From positions 1-6,184 of the forward strand of contig JAJRST010000141.1 in assembly GCA_024278645.1 (NCBI GenBank): a stretch of DNA of 6,184 bases. The letters are read 5' to 3'. The stretch is from a bacterium (GTDB taxonomy: Bacteria > Zhuqueibacterota > Zhuqueibacteria > Residuimicrobiales > Krinioviventaceae). The position numbers were made by a program, and so were the translations under genes. Shown in pieces: positions 1 through 5,617 of the stretch. Numbering within the stretch: position 1 is the stretch's first letter; the number at the start of each line of letters is the position of its first letter. Below the pieces are notes generated by a model. The model searched no databases. It was given only the letters and a program-made list of their open reading frames with translations, and was not told the DNA's origin.

Positions 1-447
1 TGGCGCATAAGCGTCCTTCAACGCTGGGCCCAAGGCACAAAAGTGATTTACAACCCGACGGGGCTGCCGACTCGCGAAGTCAGAACGATCTATTATTGGG
101 TCAATAACTATTCGACGAGCATGAGATTGAACAAGACCATCCCCATCACCGGAAGGCTTGCCGTTCGAATTTACATGGATGTCAACAATCTGTTCAACTA
201 TCGGGCGCTAAACCTTGGCTCTCTTAATTCCGCGCAAAAAGAGCTGTACCTCACACAGTATGTGGACGAAGAAGGCGGTTTCGGCAAAAAGATCGGCGAA
301 TACGAGGATGCCAACGGCGCCAACGTGTTTACGGAAAACTGGGTAGACAGCAAAGGCGCCACGCGAGCGCCCATCGCACCGGAAAAAGACTTTGCGCTCT
401 GGTTCAATCCGCGCTCTATTCTTTTCGGCCTTAAACTGGAGTTCTGA
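1..447 (+). CDS. TonB-dependent outer-membrane receptor, C-terminal fragment
   Basis: The reading frame is open from the first base of the window, so this is the 148-residue C-terminal end of a longer gene whose start lies to the left. The sequence alternates short polar and aromatic stretches as in beta-barrel strands. It carries DVNNLFNYRALN (about residues 60-71), a form of the NLFN motif common near the end of TonB-dependent receptors, and finishes with SILFGLKLEF, a last strand ending in the terminal Phe recognised by the Bam machinery. Receptors of this family import large or scarce substrates across the outer membrane using TonB energy; the plug domain and substrate-defining parts are outside the window. 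The next gene starts 55 bp downstream on the same strand with no terminator between them, which suggests co-transcription. The family call is confident; the substrate is unknown. A GTG at 43 is internal, not the start. Confidence 0.85.
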   Translation, partial: WRISVLQRWAQGTKVIYNPTGLPTREVRTIYYWVNNYSTSMRLNKTIPITGRLAVRIYMDVNNLFNYRALNLGSLNSAQKELYLTQYVDEEGGFGKKIGEYEDANGANVFTENWVDSKGATRAPIAPEKDFALWFNPRSILFGLKLEF

Positions 448-502
448 CATTCTTGTGCGTTTAATGATTTTTAAGCTGCTAAAATAAAAAGAGGATTTAA
501 AT

Positions 503-2590
503 ATGAAACGAATAATTCTAATTGCAAGCATTTGCGCACTGCTTTTGTCCATTCTCGGCGAGACGGCCCTGGCCAACACCGGCCTGGCTTTCATGAGAAT
601 AGGGCGCCTGTGGGCAATTGCCGAGTATGACGGCGCTGAAGGCTGGGGCGGCCAATACGCCTGGCCGGGTGGACGAGTACGCTTCCCCGACTCGGGCATT
701 CGCCAGTTATGGGGCGGCAATGTCAGAAAACTCGGCACATTGGCAGGCTGCACCAATTGGACAGGCCCAAACGAAAAACTTTATCCTTTCTGGACCTCCG
801 GAATGTATCGCACTTATGATTATGACTACAACCCCTTCTGGTCCGGGCAGGAAGCGCTCACTTATGTTATGCCCGTAACCCAGGTGACCGTACAACGATG
901 GGCGCCGCCGAACGTTTTAGTCAACGGCGTCAATATCATTGCCGACGGCGGCGACAAGTTTTTGACGGTGCACGACGGCAATACCGCCATCGACGAGAAC
1001 CTGGTTACGGAAAGAGCCATAAAAAGCGTGTGGCGCTATTCCATGGGCGTTGAATACGAACGCTGGATGTATGGCTATAGCAACAAGAAACACCAGGATT
1101 ATGTTCTTTACGACATCACCTTGACCAACAACGGCAAGGTTTACGGCCTTCTCGGAGATACGCCGCAGACGTGGCCGAATCCCCAATGGCCATATATCCT
1201 GGAAAATCAAAAGATCGAAAACTTTTGGTGGGCGCAGACGGAAAACCCGTGGAACTCCGCTTTGGGCAGAAGCAAATCCTTCGGCGCCGACGACGCCGTC
1301 GGCGAGTTCATCGAACCCTTTGCCGATCAAGGCATCAACCGAAGGTTCTATCTCTTTTATGACGGCGACAAGGAAGGCAACGGCGTCAAGGACTGGGGCG
1401 ACCCCAGCATCGACGAACGATGGGTTGAATTGCTGTCGCCGGCATGGATCGTCATGGGTGCCTTGCACGCTGACAATTCGCCGACCGACAAGAGCGATGA
1501 TACGGAACAGCCGAGAGCCACAAACATCAAACATGAACGCGACTTTGATCTTGGCAAAAAAGTGAAAACCATGCAGGATCAATACCAGGCCTTTTTCGTC
1601 GACGGCCAGCACTGGCCCCTGAACACGCCGCATCGCGACATCGATCCGGCGATCACGCGTCCGAGCGGCTATACTTGTTTTGGCCCCTACGACATGAATT
1701 TCGGCGAATCCGTAAACATCACCTACGTGATCGCCGCCGGCGGCATTAGCCATGAGCTTTGCGTCGAATACGGCAAAAAAGCGTGGGACGCCGGCTATAC
1801 CGGCGCCATTATGGACGAGATTGAACAAGTCTTTAAAACCGGGCGCGATTCCGTTCTCAAAACCCTGGAAATCGCCAACTGGAATGTGAACGGCGACAAA
1901 GGCGGTCGTGCGAAATTCGACGTTACCGATGCGCCGCGTCCTCCGGCGAACCTGTGGGTGAGCACGGAAGGCGATAAGATCAAAATAAAGTGGTCCGACG
2001 AATCCAGAAACGATCCCGATTTCGACTCCGGCGTCATCGACTTTGCCGGCTATCGTCTCTACAAGGCGACCGGCGCCCGCGACAGCACCTATCGCGTCAT
2101 TTACGACGGCACGGCAAACGAATACCTGGACGAGGATGTCAGTCCCGATTTTCAGTACTTTTACTATGTCGTTGCATACGATGACGGCACGCAGAACTGG
2201 GAAGAACCCGGCGTGTCGCTGGAAAGCGGCAAGTACTATTGCTGGACCGGTTGGGCGCCCAACGGCGTCATGCCGGCGACCGCTTCCATTACCTCCAGCG
2301 CCAAGCTGGCCGACATCAGGGTAGTGCCCAATCCCTACAGCGCCGCCGGCAAAACTTATCCCGGCGAGAAAGACAAGATCGTCTTTACCGGATTGCCCGG
2401 CGAATGCACGATCAGAATCTATACCAGCAACGGCGATTTTGTTCACAAGATTGAACACACCGACGGCAGCGGCAGCGAGTCCTGGGAATTGCGCACGGAT
2501 TACAACCAGTACATCGTCAGCGACGTTTATATTTACACCGTCGAAAGCGACCTCGGCGACCATGTTGGCAAGTTCATCGTCATCCGCTAA
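503..2590 (+). CDS. Exported multidomain protein with FnIII-like domain and T9SS-type C-terminal domain
   Basis: A 695-residue protein. The ATG is preceded by AGAGGA at 490-495. Residues 1-24 form a signal peptide (KR, a long hydrophobic core, then ALA before N25). Residues 25 to about 470 are rich in Trp, Tyr, Gly and Asp and match no enzyme I can name. They include YVLYDITLTNNG (about 200-211), an Asp/Gly segment DGDKEGNG..DW (from 287) that could bind calcium, and FGPYDMNFGESVNITYVIAA (from 393). Residues about 476-590 resemble a fibronectin III domain (PRPPANLWVS, IKIKWSDES, GYRLYKA, YYVVAYDDG). Residues 601-695 resemble a T9SS sorting or FlgD-Ig-like domain: VVPNPY, then KIVFTGLPG, TIRIYTSNGDFV, SESWEL, VYIYTVES, ending GKFIVIR. 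Inference: a secreted or surface protein handled together with the neighbouring PorV-like barrel and TonB receptor. No catalytic motif is visible; a structural or binding role is as likely as an enzymatic one. Confidence 0.8.
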   Translation: MKRIILIASICALLLSILGETALANTGLAFMRIGRLWAIAEYDGAEGWGGQYAWPGGRVRFPDSGIRQLWGGNVRKLGTLAGCTNWTGPNEKLYPFWTSGMYRTYDYDYNPFWSGQEALTYVMPVTQVTVQRWAPPNVLVNGVNIIADGGDKFLTVHDGNTAIDENLVTERAIKSVWRYSMGVEYERWMYGYSNKKHQDYVLYDITLTNNGKVYGLLGDTPQTWPNPQWPYILENQKIENFWWAQTENPWNSALGRSKSFGADDAVGEFIEPFADQGINRRFYLFYDGDKEGNGVKDWGDPSIDERWVELLSPAWIVMGALHADNSPTDKSDDTEQPRATNIKHERDFDLGKKVKTMQDQYQAFFVDGQHWPLNTPHRDIDPAITRPSGYTCFGPYDMNFGESVNITYVIAAGGISHELCVEYGKKAWDAGYTGAIMDEIEQVFKTGRDSVLKTLEIANWNVNGDKGGRAKFDVTDAPRPPANLWVSTEGDKIKIKWSDESRNDPDFDSGVIDFAGYRLYKATGARDSTYRVIYDGTANEYLDEDVSPDFQYFYYVVAYDDGTQNWEEPGVSLESGKYYCWTGWAPNGVMPATASITSSAKLADIRVVPNPYSAAGKTYPGEKDKIVFTGLPGECTIRIYTSNGDFVHKIEHTDGSGSESWELRTDYNQYIVSDVYIYTVESDLGDHVGKFIVIR

Positions 2591-2643
2591 ACCAATGGTC
2601 AGCTATTACAGGTTATCCCAAGCTCAAAATGGAGGCATTACTC

Positions 2644-3660
2644 ATGAAGAAACACTTCTTAATATCTATAATCCTGCTCACCTTCTTGCTTGCCATGCCG
2701 GCTGATGCGAAAATGAAAAAACTGGGACAAGCGGGATTGTCCTTTCTCAACATCAGCGGCAGTGCAAGAGCGGCGGGTATGGCGGATGTTTTCACATTTG
2801 CCAAAAACGACCTCGCCAGCGTTTTTTACAATACAGCGGGCCTGGCGACGGTGGAAAAACGCGCGTTCTATTTCAACCTGACCAACTGGATTGCGGATAT
2901 GAGCGTCGCCAATATGGCCGTTTCATGGAACACGCAACAATACGGCACTTTTGCGCTTCACGCCCAGATGATGGACTATGGCACAATCAACGGCACCGCC
3001 ATTTCCGATACGGATCCGCGCGGCTATTCGGATGTCGACGTCGGCTCGGTGGCCGGTATGGCGGTTGGCCTGGGCTACGGCATCAGCATGACCGACAAGT
3101 TTTCCATTGGCGGCAATATTAAATATGTCAGTCAAAAACTGGGTCAGAACGACACCTATGTCGGCGACGCCATCGAAACGGTGGGCAAGACGAACGGCGT
3201 GGACGCCGTCGCCTTTGATTTCGGCACCATGTACGACACCGGCATCAGGAGCGTGCTGTTGACCATGACCATTCGCAACTATTCGAAACAGTTGTTATAT
3301 GAAAATGAAGAGTTCCAGATTCCGCAAACCTATCGTATCGGCCTTTCGGCCGAGCTATTCGAGCTTTTTACGGCATCTCGCAATGAAACGCATTCGGCCA
3401 CGTTTGCACTGGAAGCGGTGGACCCCGTGGATCGTCCCGAATATGTCAATTTCGGCGTCGAGTATTCCATGATCGATCTGCTGTCGGTGCGCGTCGGTTG
3501 GGCGACGCAGCGGGCGCAGGATGGAACAGGCGGCCTGTCGGCGGGCGCCGGCTTTAAGCTGAACACAGCCGGATTCGCCGGACGCATTGATCTCTCCTAC
3601 TCCAGCCACGGCGCCGTTTTGGGTTCCGTCACACGCCTGTCGTTGCAGGGCGCTTTTTAA
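2644..3660 (+). CDS. PorV/PorQ-family outer-membrane beta-barrel protein
   Basis: A 338-residue protein. The start at 2644 is chosen because GGAGG at 2631-2635 lies 8 nt upstream; an in-frame ATG at 2629 overlaps that site and would only add five residues before the signal peptide. Residues 1-22 are a signal peptide (MKKHF, hydrophobic core, cleavage after ADA). The mature start has the family hallmark: FLNISGSARAAGMADVFTFA, then NDLASVFYNTAGLATVEKRA, corresponding to the usual G-RA-GMG-A and D-A-YNPAGLA pattern of FadL-like PorV/PorQ barrels. The rest is amphipathic beta strand, with GYGISMTDKFSIGGNIKYVS in the middle and a C-terminus LSLQGAF ending in Phe. PorV and PorQ are T9SS outer-membrane components; PorV shuttles C-terminal-domain cargo. 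The gene follows a putative cargo gene by 53 bp, which supports a dedicated partner, but many family members outside Bacteroidota have no proven secretion role. Confidence 0.85.
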   Translation: MKKHFLISIILLTFLLAMPADAKMKKLGQAGLSFLNISGSARAAGMADVFTFAKNDLASVFYNTAGLATVEKRAFYFNLTNWIADMSVANMAVSWNTQQYGTFALHAQMMDYGTINGTAISDTDPRGYSDVDVGSVAGMAVGLGYGISMTDKFSIGGNIKYVSQKLGQNDTYVGDAIETVGKTNGVDAVAFDFGTMYDTGIRSVLLTMTIRNYSKQLLYENEEFQIPQTYRIGLSAELFELFTASRNETHSATFALEAVDPVDRPEYVNFGVEYSMIDLLSVRVGWATQRAQDGTGGLSAGAGFKLNTAGFAGRIDLSYSSHGAVLGSVTRLSLQGAF

Positions 3661-3690
3661 GCAGAATTGAATCCAAAGTGGATTTTAAAT

Positions 3691-3731
3691 AAAAAAAGTC
3701 TCGCGGAAGAATATCCGCGAGACTTTTTTTT
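3691..3731. terminator. Bidirectional intrinsic terminator
   Basis: A perfect 10-bp GC-rich stem, GTCTCGCGGA (3698-3707) with TCCGCGAGAC (3714-3723), has a 6-nt loop. It is flanked by seven A (3691-3697) and eight T (3724-3731). The T tract follows the stem in both readings, so it can stop the + strand unit ending at 3660 and the - strand unit ending at 3822. Confidence 0.92.
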
Positions 3732-3799
3732 GTATCGTAAATTGTATGGCTAAATCAAAATAACTATACAGGCGTAAAGAGATCAACAGGGAAATTATC

Positions 3800-3817
3800 T
3801 TGTACAGATCTGTACAA
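3800..3817. repeat. Perfect 18-bp palindrome beside the 3' end of the small-gene unit
   Basis: TTGTACAGATCTGTACAA reads the same on both strands. As RNA it would be a 7-bp stem with a GATC loop. It begins 4 nt after the stop codon of the - strand gene ending at 3822 and has no T tract after it in that direction, so it is not a standard terminator. It could be a dimeric-protein binding site or an RNA-stabilising 3' hairpin. The remaining bases 3732-3799 are AT-rich and show nothing else. Confidence 0.7.
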
Positions 3818-3821
3818 ATCG

Positions 3822-4106
3822 CTACAACGCCAGTTGCAGCCCCATCTGCCGAATCGCCTCCCGTTTGCCGGCTATATCGGCGGCGCGGTAAATTTTCTCG
3901 CATGTGTTGTAAAACCGGGTCTTTGCGACATCAGCTTCGCTTGAATTTCGCGGCAGGGACATCACGGATTGGATGTAAAGATGCTCCGACATATAGTCGA
4001 TCAGTTCATCGTCATTGCTGGATGAAAAACCGGTAATCGCCAGCAGCGACGCCGCCAACGCTTCGCCCGTTTCGACGCCCATCGATTTTGTTTTTTCTTT
4101 TCTCAC
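3822..4106 (-). CDS. Small protein of unknown function, third gene after lexA
   Basis: I do not recognise this 94-residue protein. The GTG start at 4106 is chosen because GGAG lies 6 nt before it; a TTG at 4148 would extend it by 14 residues but would overlap the end of the previous gene and has no such site, and an ATG at 4082 would shorten it. The N-terminus is basic (RKEKTKS), followed by a mildly hydrophobic segment ETGEALAASLLAITGF too short and polar for a convincing membrane helix. Then come an acidic stretch SSSNDDELIDYMSEHLYIQS and a probably helical C-terminal half (SEADVAKTRFYNTCEKIYRA, ending KREAIRQMGLQLAL). No signal peptide, metal-binding cluster or catalytic motif is seen. The gap to the preceding gene is 28 bp, so it is probably co-transcribed with it. 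The gene itself is likely real, given its ribosome-binding site and tight spacing. Confidence 0.65.
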   Translation of the reverse strand: MRKEKTKSMGVETGEALAASLLAITGFSSSNDDELIDYMSEHLYIQSVMSLPRNSSEADVAKTRFYNTCEKIYRAADIAGKREAIRQMGLQLAL

Positions 4107-4134
4107 GTTTGTCTCCGTTTCTTTTATCACACAA

Positions 4135-4383
4135 TCACATATTTTCAAAGAGATCGGTCTGCACGGCGCTTTTCAGCGCCCGCTCTTCTTTTTCAAGTGC
4201 TTCAATACGGTCGTCCAGGGACGACAGGAGCATCAAGTGGTCGCCGGACATCAGCTTGACGGCGAATTCTTTTTCGATGAGTTGCAGCGTCTCGTCAAGA
4301 TTGGTTGCCTTGTCGCGCAACAGTTCCAGGTCCTTAAAATTTGCCCAGTATTTATCCCAATCCGGCAGCGTCTTTTTTGCCAT
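4135..4383 (-). CDS. Small coiled-coil protein with C-terminal clamp-binding-like QTDLF, second gene after lexA
   Basis: An 82-residue protein that I cannot assign to a named family. The ATG at 4383 is chosen because AGGAGG lies 5 nt upstream. An upstream ATG at 4428, overlapping the previous stop as ATGA, would add 15 residues but would place this ribosome-binding site inside the gene. The N-terminus is KKTLPDWDKYWANFKDLELL. The rest is predicted helical and charged, with a likely coiled coil at about residues 52-73 (LSSLDDRIEALEKEERALKS). The tail AVQTDLFENM contains QTDLF (residues 75-79), matching the bacterial beta-clamp binding consensus Q-x-[S/D]-L-F, and its position three residues from the C-terminus is typical of clamp-binding tails in DNA polymerases. 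Clamp binding is inferred from five residues and could be chance. The placement after lexA makes a DNA-damage role plausible. No DNA-binding or nuclease motif is visible. Confidence 0.68.
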   Translation of the reverse strand: MAKKTLPDWDKYWANFKDLELLRDKATNLDETLQLIEKEFAVKLMSGDHLMLLSSLDDRIEALEKEERALKSAVQTDLFENM

Positions 4384-4424
4384 AATCGCCTCCTGTTCGC
4401 CTTTTTCGCACCACAAGCAGAGCG

Positions 4425-4847
4425 TCATGCCGCTTCCACATACGCCGGCAGAGCCTCGCCCGGATGGAACTGATCGTGGAACTCTTCCTTGACAAAATCA
4501 CGAATGGCGGCGATAATTTTTTCCTTCCATTCGATCAAGTCTTCCTTCCAGCTTTTCAGTTCAAAGCTGAGCAAAGCGCCCTGTTCATAGTGATCGTAAA
4601 TGTTGCAATCTATACTGTCCCAAAGTTTTTCAATTTCTCCGGACAGTTCGTCGTTATGAAACCGAATATACTTGAAAAATTCGTCATAAGACAGTTCAAA
4701 ATTGTCATATAACGTCTCAAAGGCCTGGTTGACATCGGCAAGCGTTTTTTCCATCAATTCGGCGGGGTTCTCCAATTCCTTGACTTCGAAAAGGTTGCCG
4801 TCCAATTCGTTCATCAAAACAGTCGTTTTATTTTCGCTTTTCATCAT
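4425..4847 (-). CDS. Acidic helical protein of unknown function, first gene after lexA
   Basis: A 140-residue protein I do not recognise. The start is ATG at 4847, with an immediately following ATG at 4844; AAGGAAGGG lies 7 nt upstream. The protein is acidic and rich in Glu, Asp, Phe, Tyr and Trp. The N-terminal part (MKSENKTTVLMNELDGNLFE) may be flexible or form short strands. The remainder looks helical: NPAELMEKTLADVNQAFETL, then YDNFELSYDEFFKYIRFHND, then LSFELKSWKEDLIEWKEKII and a tail AAIRDFVKEEFHDQFHPGEA. It has no signal peptide or membrane segment, so it is probably cytoplasmic. Strong acidity together with surface aromatic residues is seen in some DNA-mimic and inhibitor proteins, but nothing here proves that. 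It starts 60 bp after the lexA stop with only a palindromic repeat between them, and it ends 41 bp before the next gene. Co-transcription with lexA is likely. Confidence 0.72.
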   Translation of the reverse strand: MMKSENKTTVLMNELDGNLFEVKELENPAELMEKTLADVNQAFETLYDNFELSYDEFFKYIRFHNDELSGEIEKLWDSIDCNIYDHYEQGALLSFELKSWKEDLIEWKEKIIAAIRDFVKEEFHDQFHPGEALPAYVEAA

Positions 4848-4870
4848 CGCTCATCCCTTCCTTTAGAATG

Positions 4871-4903
4871 AGACCTCAAAGGTCTTGAAGACCTCCGAGG
4901 TCT
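4871..4903. repeat. Double palindrome (GACCT..AGGTC) between lexA and the next gene
   Basis: Two short palindromes, AGACCTCAAAGGTCT (4871-4885) and AGACCTCCGAGGTCT (4889-4903), are separated by TGA. The two 15-nt units are near-identical to each other and also complementary in 13 of 15 positions, so the RNA may form two small hairpins or one long one. It starts 5 nt after the lexA stop. There is no U tract after it on the lexA strand, so it is more likely a dispersed intergenic repeat or an RNA-processing site than a terminator. Repeats of this GACCT/AGGTC style are, from memory, frequent in FCB-group genomes. Confidence 0.75.
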
Positions 4904-4907
4904 TTGG

Positions 4908-5528
4908 TTAAAACTTTCTCAGCAGCCCGCTGACAATGCCGATGATATGGAAATTGGGATAATCACGCTCCACGTAGATCGGCTGCATGTTTGGATTCTC
5001 CGGCTGCAGGCGAATGCGGTCATGCTCTTTGTAAAAGCGCTTTACTGTCGCTTCGTCATCCAGCAGGGCGATGACGATATCGCCGTTGCGGCAGGTTTGC
5101 GTTTGCCGCACCACCAGGATGTCGCCGTCGCGAATGTCGGCGTCGATCATGCTGTGGCCTCGAACGCGCAGCAAAAAAGACTCCGACGGCCCGGCCCACT
5201 CGGAGTCGATGAACATGTCGCCCTCTTTTTCCTCGTAGGCCAGTTGCGGCATGCCGGCCTGCACCTGTCCGAGAATCGGCAGACTGCGCACGCGATCTTC
5301 ATGCAAATCGCCCTGGTCGACGATGCCCAGCGAGCGCGACTTGCGGCCATCCTTGACCAGGTGTCCCTTTTCCCGCAATATCTGTAAAATCTTGTGAATG
5401 CCGGCCGTGGACGACTGGCCGAACATCTCCGCCAGTTCGCGCACCGTGGGCGGAAAGCCGTTTTGCGCCTGAAAATCCCGAACCGCTTGCAGCACTTTTT
5501 CCTGTTTTGGCGTTAATTGTGTCGACAT
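4908..5528 (-). CDS. lexA: LexA repressor, SOS regulator with self-cleaving S24 domain
   Basis: A 206-residue protein, close to the usual LexA length. Residues 1 to about 65 are the winged-helix DNA-binding domain (LTPKQEKVLQAVRDF, FPPTVRELAEMFG, then QSSTAGIHKILQILREKG as recognition region). Residues about 83-206 are the S24 peptidase domain. The cleavage bond is Ala91-Gly92 (QVQAGMP), the nucleophile is Ser126 (GHSM) and the general base is Lys163 (ATVKRFY). The Ala-to-Ser spacing of 35 and Ser-to-Lys spacing of 37 equal those of E. coli LexA, so the protein should be cleavage-competent. LexA represses DNA-damage genes until RecA filaments trigger self-cleavage. The start at 5528 is chosen because longer frames would begin inside the promoter (TTG at 5597 lies in the -35). 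No good Shine-Dalgarno site precedes it. Box-like sequences at its promoter indicate autorepression. Three small unknown genes follow. Confidence 0.97.
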   Translation of the reverse strand: MSTQLTPKQEKVLQAVRDFQAQNGFPPTVRELAEMFGQSSTAGIHKILQILREKGHLVKDGRKSRSLGIVDQGDLHEDRVRSLPILGQVQAGMPQLAYEEKEGDMFIDSEWAGPSESFLLRVRGHSMIDADIRDGDILVVRQTQTCRNGDIVIALLDDEATVKRFYKEHDRIRLQPENPNMQPIYVERDYPNFHIIGIVSGLLRKF

Positions 5529-5530
5529 AG

Positions 5531-5546
5531 GTGAACATCTTTTTTT
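5531..5546. promoter_or_regulatory. Possible LexA half-site in the lexA leader
   Basis: GTGAACATCT (5531-5540) repeats the left half of the main box, but the opposite half is only T residues. Its centre is 20 bp, about two turns, from the main box. It occupies the place where the ribosome-binding site would normally be, which may explain why lexA lacks one. Confidence 0.35.
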
Positions 5547-5550
5547 AATA

Positions 5551-5566
5551 GTGAACATTTGTTTAC
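5551..5566. promoter_or_regulatory. LexA operator (SOS box) at the lexA transcription start
   Basis: GTGAACATTTGTTTAC is an inverted repeat with one mismatch and fits GAAC-N4-GTTC, the box type known from Firmicutes, in 7 of 8 core positions. It covers the predicted transcription start just downstream of the -10, so bound LexA would block initiation. This is autoregulation by position; binding itself is inferred. Confidence 0.8.
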
Positions 5567-5568
5567 TT

Positions 5569-5597
5569 ATTATAAGAAATATATGAACACTTGTCAA
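5569..5597 (-). promoter_or_regulatory. Consensus sigma70-type promoter of lexA
   Basis: On the - strand, TTGACA (5592-5597) and TATAAT (5569-5574) are separated by exactly 17 bp, so both hexamers are perfect. Transcription should begin near 5562, giving a leader of about 34 nt before the lexA ATG. Such a strong promoter makes sense if LexA-box-like sequences at 5551-5566 and 5583-5598 hold it down. Confidence 0.92.
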
Positions 5598-5598
5598 G
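5583..5598. promoter_or_regulatory. Probable second, weaker LexA site over the -35
   Basis: ATGAACACTTGTCAAG has a full GAAC half-site and a degenerate partner (GTCA), matching 6 of 8 core positions. It overlaps the -35 hexamer. Its centre is 32 bp from that of the main box, about three helical turns, so dimers would lie on the same face. Confidence 0.5.
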
Positions 5599-5617
5599 TC
5601 TTTTTTTAATATTATCG

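Noticed and set aside
448..502. A separate promoter before the exported protein gene.
   Set aside because: TAAAAT at 480-485 could be a -10, but the nearest -35-like word (TTGTGC, 453-458) is 21 bp away. Read-through from the receptor gene is simpler.
208..756. A 182-codon open frame on the - strand spanning the receptor end and the start of the next gene.
   Set aside because: It runs across two + strand genes and the gap between them, has low-complexity Arg/Pro-rich translation and no sign of a real family.
917..2563. A 548-codon open frame on the - strand, opposite the exported protein.
   Set aside because: It is fully antisense to a gene with a signal peptide, recognisable domains and a good ribosome-binding site. 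Its translation is a Val/Ala/Gly-rich product typical of a mirror frame caused by C/G-rich third positions.
4015..4492. Two + strand open frames (152 and 134 codons) opposite the small genes.
   Set aside because: The - strand genes there have clear ribosome-binding sites and tight operon spacing; the + strand frames cross gene borders and give Ser/Phe-rich shadow translations.
4947..5387. A 146-codon + strand frame opposite lexA.
   Set aside because: lexA is certain on the - strand with all its catalytic residues, so this is a mirror frame.
5529..5597. A 23-residue N-terminal extension of LexA starting from TTG at 5597.
   Set aside because: That codon is part of the -35 hexamer, upstream of the predicted transcription start, and LexA proteins normally begin just before the LTPKQ segment.
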